DNA from: Purshia tridentata
Taxonomy: Eukaryota; Streptophyta; Magnoliopsida; Rosales; Rosaceae
DNA: 64,000 nt
NCBI GenBank assembly: GCA_003254885.1
Contig: QANT01003266.1
Location: 1 to 64,000 of the forward strand
Direction of reading: 5' to 3'
Shown: positions 58,040 to 64,000 of the stretch, piece after piece
Layout of the letters: each line of letters opens with the position of its first letter
Numbering within the stretch: position 1 is the stretch's first letter
The notes under the pieces: generated by a model
Seen by the model: only the letters and a program-made list of their open reading frames with translations
Told to the model about the DNA's origin: nothing
The model's database searches: none
Made by a program: the position numbers and the translations under genes

Positions 58040-59054
58040 AATTGTTTGCTTTGGTTATGGAAAGGAAACACATTTAAGGAAACAATGTCCTAAGAGGGGA
58101 GTTATTGGACAAGCTCCGCAGCAGCCACAGGCATCATCTGCACGACCTCAACAACAACCACAAGTGTCTCAGCAAGTTAGCTAGGGTAAAAGATGACCTC
58201 AGCAAACTAGAAGTGGTGGCAGAGTTTATACTGTGGGTGAAACCAGTGGGAAAGCTACACTCAACTATATGATTCTCTTATCCAATATTGAAGTTGAAAT
58301 TTTATTTGATACTGTGCATCACACTCCTTTATATCTGTATGGTTTGCTAGAGCTTTAGGATTAAGCTCTGAACTTTTGGAAAAACCTTTAGAATTGAGTG
58401 TTCCCATGGGATCAAGAATCACTATAGATAAAATCTATAGGGCTTGTCAATTAGTAGTGCAAAATCAAGTTTTGACTACTGATCTGTTTCCATTGGAGAT
58501 GGATTGTTATGACCTGATTTTGGGAATGGAATGGTTACAAACTAAGCAAGCTAGAATTGATTGTGAGAAGAGGAAGGTCACTGTAGTTACACCTAAAGGA
58601 GGAGTGGTGGTCATAAGGTTGAATGAGTATTTTACTTTTGTAAGCCCTTTGTTAAATGCCTGTTTTGAAAACAAAAGAATTTTGTTGTGCTATGCCTTTA
58701 TAGCATCAACAAAGGTGAAGGATGGTGAGAAGAAAATAATACCAGTAGTGGATGATTACCCCAAAGTGTTTCCCGATGATTTACCAAGTATCCCACCACA
58801 AAGAGAAGTGGAGTTTAGGATTGACCTGGTACCTGGAACTCAACCTATTTTGATTCCACCTTACCGAATGGCACCGGTGCGAATGGAAGAGTTGAGAGTG
58901 CAACTGGAAGATTTACAAAAGAAAGGTTTCATTAGAGAAAGTACATCACCTTGGGGAGCACCAGTTCTATTTGTGAAGAAGCACGATGGTTCATTAAGCT
59001 TGTTTGTGGACTATCGAAAGTTAAACAGTTATACCATTAAGTATAGATACCCAC
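58040..59054 (+). pseudogene. Ty3/gypsy zinc knuckle, protease and RT start
   Basis: A second zinc knuckle (CFGYGKETHLRKQC) and a Gln-rich linker precede the aspartic protease. Its active site is [12 protein letters not shown], with Val where Gly is expected after DT. A stop follows after YGLLEL. The long frame 58,376-59,057 covers the protease C-terminal part ([19 protein letters not shown]) and the RT entry ([48 protein letters not shown]). The frame is cut at YRYPL by the LTR-A element inserted at 59,055. The YxDD box and all downstream domains are outside the window. Confidence 0.88.
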
Positions 59055-62000
59055 TGTAACACCCCGTACTTTTCAAAGTGGTTTTGAAAAAGCTTTTTAA
59101 AGATTTTCGGGATTTTTCTGGAAAAGTAAAACGTTTTGGAGGTTTTCAAATTTTAAAGTTTGACTTTAAAGTGGGGCAAAAAGTTGACTTTTTGTTCCGG
59201 AGGACTTTTTGCGTTGACCTTGGGTTCGTTGGAAAGGTCTCGTCCTCACGAGTTCGTAGACACGTAGCACGCGTCAAACGGAGCAACGCTTTGAAAGTTA
59301 CGGATGTGTGAAGAGAAGGACAAATTGGTAATTTTGAAAAAGGTGATTTTAAAAGCCCGAAAACCCAAACTTTTTCAGACACTTTCTCTCCTCTCTCCCG
59401 AAATTTCTCTCTCTCTCGCGAGCCTCTCTCCCAGCCGCGCCTTTCGCCGGCACGTGGGGGCGCGTCCGGCGGCGGGCCGGCCTGGTGTTTGGCTCGCCGT
59501 GCTCGCGCCGCCTCCCTCTTCCCTCCGGTGGTGGCGCCTTCCCGTGAAACAGCCCAGAAACTCGCGTTCCAGCTCGTGCACCGTGGGTGATCGGCGACGA
59601 CGAGGCTCAGTGACCGCCCAGATCTCTTCCCCTCGTCGAGCCCAGCGTGTTGGTGGGTTCGATTGACCCGTGGGACCGCCATGGACGGCGGATCGAGTGT
59701 GGGTGTGCCGCCGGCTTTCCGGCCAGTTTTCGTCAGTTTTCAGCCACTTTTGCCGTCGACCCAGGTTCGAGTTTTGATCCCCTCGATCTCCTCTACGTGT
59801 CCATGTAGTTTGTTTTAGCTAAACGCGATTTTCGTTTTTGGCAGTTGACTGCCTGTTGACCGTCGTAGGACTCGCTGCGTGTTACGGTTCCAGCGACCGT
59901 TCCTTGGTTTTCGGCCTCGGGCCACCCACCCGAGCTTGTGGGTGAGTTTGGGTGAGTTTCTCGGACCTTTCGAGTGTGTTTTCCGGGGTCGGGCAACCCC
60001 TGTGAGTGGTGGTTCCTGCCGTTTCGGTTGTTTGTTGACTTGGTTGAGAACCTATCGTGAATTCTGGTTTATTTCTTGGACTGTTTGGTCTTAATAGGTA
60101 CGCTCGGCTTGGGAATTTATATTCTCGATGCCGTTATGCTGCTGGATTTTGGAATCCGCGCAAAGGAGCCAAGAAGGACACGAAGGGCAGTTCGGTCTTT
60201 CCGCGCGGTCACAGTGAGTGAACCTAAGTTCAACGAATTTCTAGTTCAGTTGCTTGTTTGATTGTTGTGCTTGTTTGACTGTTTGCTGTTTGCTAGTTAA
60301 GAGGTTACGGAACTCGGATTGGGGATCTCGAGGATTTAGGGATTACGGAAGAGATCGGAGTATCAGTGGTTTTAATTGAGGATTTAGTGGATTCTAAACG
60401 TTGATCGAGGATTCTAAGATTATCGAAGAATCTAGTGGGATTCTAAGTCAGGATCTGGTGGATTGTTCGAGGTGATAGTTCAGTTAGAGGTTAAATTGAG
60501 GGTCTTTGAGGGATTAAGGATCTCAATGGATTTGATCGGTTTAGAGGATTTGGTGATCAAGTTAAGGTTTATGACTTGTGATTGTGGTTTGACTGTGCTT
60601 GAGGCATTCAGATGGATTGTGAATTGATTATTCGATTTCAGTTAATTTGAGGTTTTTCAGTTAGATTTCACTCATACGAGCTCTAGTGAGATTACCGGGT
60701 TNGTGAGCTTACCGGGTTTGTGTGTAAACCCGGTGCACCTGTGGTTGGGTGCAAGGTTCGGTTTTGCAGGTGAATAAGCTGAGGAGGCAGTGCAGAGAAG
60801 ACGAGGCAGTGGGACCAGCAGCAGTTTCAGAAAACTTATTTTACAGTTTTATTTTTGTGTAAAAGGTTTTACACTTGGTTTTATGTGAATTGTTTTGTAA
60901 AGTTACAGTGATTTTAGTAAATTATTTTATATTCATGGCTCACAGTTTCAGAGAAAAAGGGCCCACAAGAAACGGTTGTCAGTTTTCAGCAGTTTAGTCA
61001 CGTGCCCGAGGGTCGGGGCGTGTCAATTTGGTATCAGAGCTAGACCGGCCAGAAGTGTGGGGATTGCAAGACCCAGGGACCAAGACCCTAATGTAGGCGG
61101 CTGCGGGGCGGTGGCAAGCTACCAGGTGAGGTGAAGTGAGCGATCCCACACCGCCTGGGGCTGGAAAGGTGATTTTACTGAGGAAAGAACTACGGTTTCA
61201 GGAAAGCCAGTTGGAAAGAAAAACAGTTTGGAAACACTACAGTTTCAGTAAAACCAGTTTGAGAAAAGATTTGAATTTTGAAAGTATTTCAGAAAAATGT
61301 TTTGATGTGAGCCATGAAAGGGTTTGAGAAAATTTTCAGATGTGTCCCTCGCACTGCCATCGTCTCCCCTGCTCCTCAGCAAGTTCAGCGGAGTTGAAAG
61401 TTGGTTTTACAAAAGGTTGACAGTTGGTGAAGTTGTTCAGGGAGAACAGAGTTAATTTGGTTAAAGTTTAGAAAAAGGAAGTTTAGTGGTTTGAACAGTT
61501 TCACCCTAGTGAGTTAGCTTACGAGGTAGCGGAGGTACCGAGGAAGTAGCTAGGTGGGACCTAGACTGTTGTTTTACGGACGTTCGGGGTTTGTGTTTTG
61601 CTACTTTTTCTCGAGTTGTAGGTCATGTTTAACTAGTTGCTCGTCAGTTGTCGTGATTTTCGACGTTGATCAGAGTTGCGCAGCGAAAGCGTGGTGGAAG
61701 TTTAGAAAAAGTAGATCCAGCAGTTGTCAAAGGTTATGGCAAGGCAGGCTACCCAAAGGCAGTGAACACCTTGCGGATGGTACTCGAAGGTTTCAGAGTT
61801 CAGTTACGAGAAGAACACGACAGCTTGTTGCTGCTAGTTTTCCAGTTCTTACGTGTTTGTTTGCTTGTGGTGCTAGTGTTCAGTTTTGTTTTCCAGAAAG
61901 GTTTTGGAAAAGGGTTTCAGTTTTGAAAAAGGTTTCAGTTTTAAAAGAAAAAGTTTGAAAGAGTTTTCAGTTGGACTTGTGTGCCTTTACTTGCTTGTGT

Positions 62001-62525
62001 TGTTTGTTGTGACTGTGAGAAGTCACTTCCTGTGTTATCTTCCCTTGGGAATTTCGAGGACGAAATTCTTTTAAGGGGGGTAGATTGTAACACCCCGTAC
62101 TTTTCAAAGTGGTTTTGAAAAAGCTTTTTAAAGATTTTCAGGATTTTTCTGGAAAAGTAAAACGTTTTGGAGTTTTTCAAATTTTAAAGTTTGACTTTAA
62201 AGTGGGGCAAAAAGTTGACTTTTTGTTCCGGAGGACTTTTTGCGTTGACCTTGGGTTCGTTGGAAAGGTCTCGTCCTCACGAGTTCGTAGACACGTAGCA
62301 CGCGTCAAATGGAGCTACGGTTTGAAAGTTACAGACGTGTGAAGAAAAGGACAAATTGGTAATTTTGAAAAAGGTGATTTTAAAAGCCCAAAAACCCAGA
62401 CTTTTTCAGACACTTTCTCTCCTCTCTCCCGAAATTTCTCTCTCTCTCTCTCACGAGCCTCTCTCCCTGCCGCGCCTTTCGCCGGCACATGGGGGCGCGT
62501 CCGGCGGCGGGCCGGCCTGGTGTTT
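59055..62525 (+). mobile_element. LARD-type non-coding LTR element (family A)
   Basis: 5' LTR 59,055-61,025 (TGTAACACCCCGTAC to GGGCGTGTCA), primer-binding site TGGTATCAGAGC at 61,029-61,040, an internal region of only about 1.05 kb with no gag or pol motif, polypurine tract TTAAGGGGGGTAG near 62,071-62,083, and a 3' LTR from 62,086 truncated at 62,525 by another LTR-A. Long LTRs around a non-coding interior define a large retrotransposon derivative that would depend on proteins from other elements. It interrupts the gypsy RT frame at 59,054; the left target site is CCCAC. An N at 60,702 lies inside a short duplicated phrase (ACCGGGTT). Confidence 0.88.
61029..61040 (+). other. Primer-binding site of LARD element
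   Basis: TGGTATCAGAGC three bases after the 5' LTR end. Confidence 0.88.
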
Positions 62526-64000
62526 TGTAACACCCCGCACTTTTCAAAGTGGTTTTGAAAAGCTTTTTAAAGGTTTTCGGGATTTTATTTGGAAATTAAA
62601 ACGTTTTGGACGTTTTTCAAATTTTGAAGTTTGACTTTTAAAAGGGGGCAAAAGTTGACTTTTTGTTCGGGAGGTCTTTTCGCGTTGACTTTGGGTTCGT
62701 TGGAAAGGTCTCGTCCTCACGAGTTCGTAGACACGTAGCACGCGTCGAACGGAGCTACGGTTTGAAAGTTACGGACGTGTGAAGGGAAGGGCAAGGTTGT
62801 AATTTTGGAAAAGTGGGATTTTTAAAAGGGGGGCACAGAACCCCAGAAATCACAGCTTCTCAATCCTTTCTCCTGACGCGTTCCTCTCTCTCTCGCGAGC
62901 CACTCACCCAGCCGTGACTTTCGCCGGCGTGTGGGGGCGCGTCTGGCGTCGGCTGGAGCCGATCTTCGGCTCGCCGTGCTCGCGCCGCCTCCCTCTTCCC
63001 TCCGGTGGTGGCACCTCCTCCAGAAACAGCCTGGAAAGAGAGAATCTGAGAGTGCACCGTGGGTGATCTGTGGCGATCTTGACGTTTCCGGCGACGACGA
63101 GGTTCAGCAACTGCCGAGATCTCTTCCTCTCGTCAAGCCCAGCGTATTGGTGGGTTCGATTGACTCGTGGGACCGCCGTGGACGGAGGATTGAGTGTGGG
63201 TGTGCCGCCGGCTTTCCAGCCAGTTTTCGTCAGTTTCCGGCCACTTTTGGCCGTCGACCCAGGTTCGAGTTTTGATCCCCTCGATCTCCTCTACGTGCCC
63301 ATGTAGTTTGTTTTAGCTAAACGCGAGTATCGTTTTTGGCAGTTGACCGCCGTTGACCGCCCGTTGACCGTTGTAGGACTCGCTGCGTGTGACGGTTCCA
63401 GCGACCGTTCCTTCGTTTTCAGCCTCGGGCCAACCACCCGAGCTTGTGGGTGAGTTCTCGGACCTTCCGCGTGGTTTTCGAGGGTCGGGCAGCGACCGTG
63501 TGTGGTGGTTCCCGCCCGTTTTCGTGATTGTTGGATTGATTGTGAACCTATCGTGAATTCTGGTTTATTTCTTGGACTGTCTGGTCTTAACAGGTACGCT
63601 CGGCTTGGGAAATTGTACCCCCGATGCCGTTATGCTGCCGGATTTTAGAATCCGTGCATTGGAGCCACGAAGGACACGAAGGGCAGTTCGGGCTTATCGC
63701 GCGGTCACAGTGAGTGAACCTAGGACCCTTTAATTCTCAGTTTAATTAGTTACTTGGTTGCTTGTGTGTTGTTTGTTTTGGTTGCGGGTTACTAGTTAAG
63801 GGGGGTTACGGAATTAGGATTGGAAAATCGATAATTTAAAGATTATTTGAGGTTACAAAATTAAGTAACGTTTGAAACTTTAGTGAGTACTAAGTAAGGA
63901 TCAGTGATTGTGTTGAGGGTTTATGAATTCCAGTTGGAGACTTTCGGTTAGGATTGGGATTCCCAGGATTTTAAGATTATTGTTTGTTAAGGTGATTTGG
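62526..64000 (+). repeat. LTR-A, cut by window end
   Basis: Begins TGTAACACCCCGCAC, nested in the 3' LTR of the preceding element. It aligns with the first ~1.5 kb of the other family A LTRs: GC-rich patch at 62,870-63,300, GAGCTTGTGGGTGAG, and the GGTACGCTCGGCTTGG phrase at 63,593. Frames within the GC-rich patch recur in every LTR-A copy without conserved start or stop and are not genes. Confidence 0.88.

Noticed and set aside
61136-61327. Short frame just after the LARD primer-binding site
   Set aside because: It is in the position of gag but has no gag motif, and stops follow in all frames. Treated as non-coding interior.

Overview
The window looks like repeat-dense, A+T-rich nuclear DNA of a flowering plant, probably a dicot; no species is assigned. 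Evidence: Ty1/copia and Ty3/gypsy LTR retrotransposon relics with plant-type primer-binding sites (TGGTATCAGAGC), CACTA (En/Spm) transposons with CACTA...TAGTG termini, an endogenous plant pararetrovirus fragment, and exon relics of a FAR1/FHY3-like gene and a plant aspartyl protease gene. No intact host gene, rRNA, tRNA gene or CRISPR was found. Every coding stretch I recognise is broken by stops, frameshifts, lost residues or nested insertions.

Layout. 1-6.5 kb: a minus-strand gypsy gag split by a 1.67-kb repeat (called R), a pararetroviral RT/RNase H fragment, a solo LTR of family A, and two inverted units of a 150-bp satellite. 6.9-12.0 kb: a truncated CACTA element (CACTA1) carrying a multi-exon minus-strand gene with a DUF8039-like domain and a Ulp1/C48 cysteine protease domain; its active-site exon is duplicated in tandem. 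12.0-14.3 kb: a cluster of mutually inverted LTR-like repeats. 14,344-24,466: a second CACTA element (CACTA2) with a GCA target duplication, filled with nested LTRs of families B and A and ending in 43-bp subterminal tandem repeats. 24.5-29.4 kb: scrambled gypsy pieces, including a head-to-head inverted integrase duplication. 29.97-32.2 kb: two more CACTA-type termini. 34.2-35.7 kb: a gag-only gypsy derivative on the minus strand.

36,806-43,313 is a complete-boundary copia element (210-bp LTRs, TACTA target duplication) whose protease and integrase core are replaced by an LTR-B fragment and whose RT motif reads YVND. 44.5 kb: a 179-bp MITE. 45.4-46.0 kb: an aspartyl protease pseudogene. 46.2-48.0 kb: a second full R copy. 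50.3-50.9 kb: a FAR1-like relic. 52.1-54.2 kb: the main 150-bp satellite array with alternating unit types. 54.2-59.05 kb: a gypsy element interrupted by another LTR. 59,055-62,525: a non-coding LARD-type element with LTR-A ends, inserted in that gypsy RT; its 3' LTR is itself interrupted by another LTR-A that runs off the window.

The parts do not form a pathway. They record successive nested insertions. The most unusual structures are the duplicated protease active-site exon of CACTA1, the matching ~1-kb 3' tails of CACTA1 and CACTA2, the dimeric satellite, the pararetroviral fossil and the phase-preserving aspartyl protease exons. Five single Ns (5203, 5425, 17650, 46326, 60702) sit in repeats, most beside duplicated or inverted sequence, so local structure there may be an assembly effect. 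All family assignments are by eye from motifs; no database search was run.
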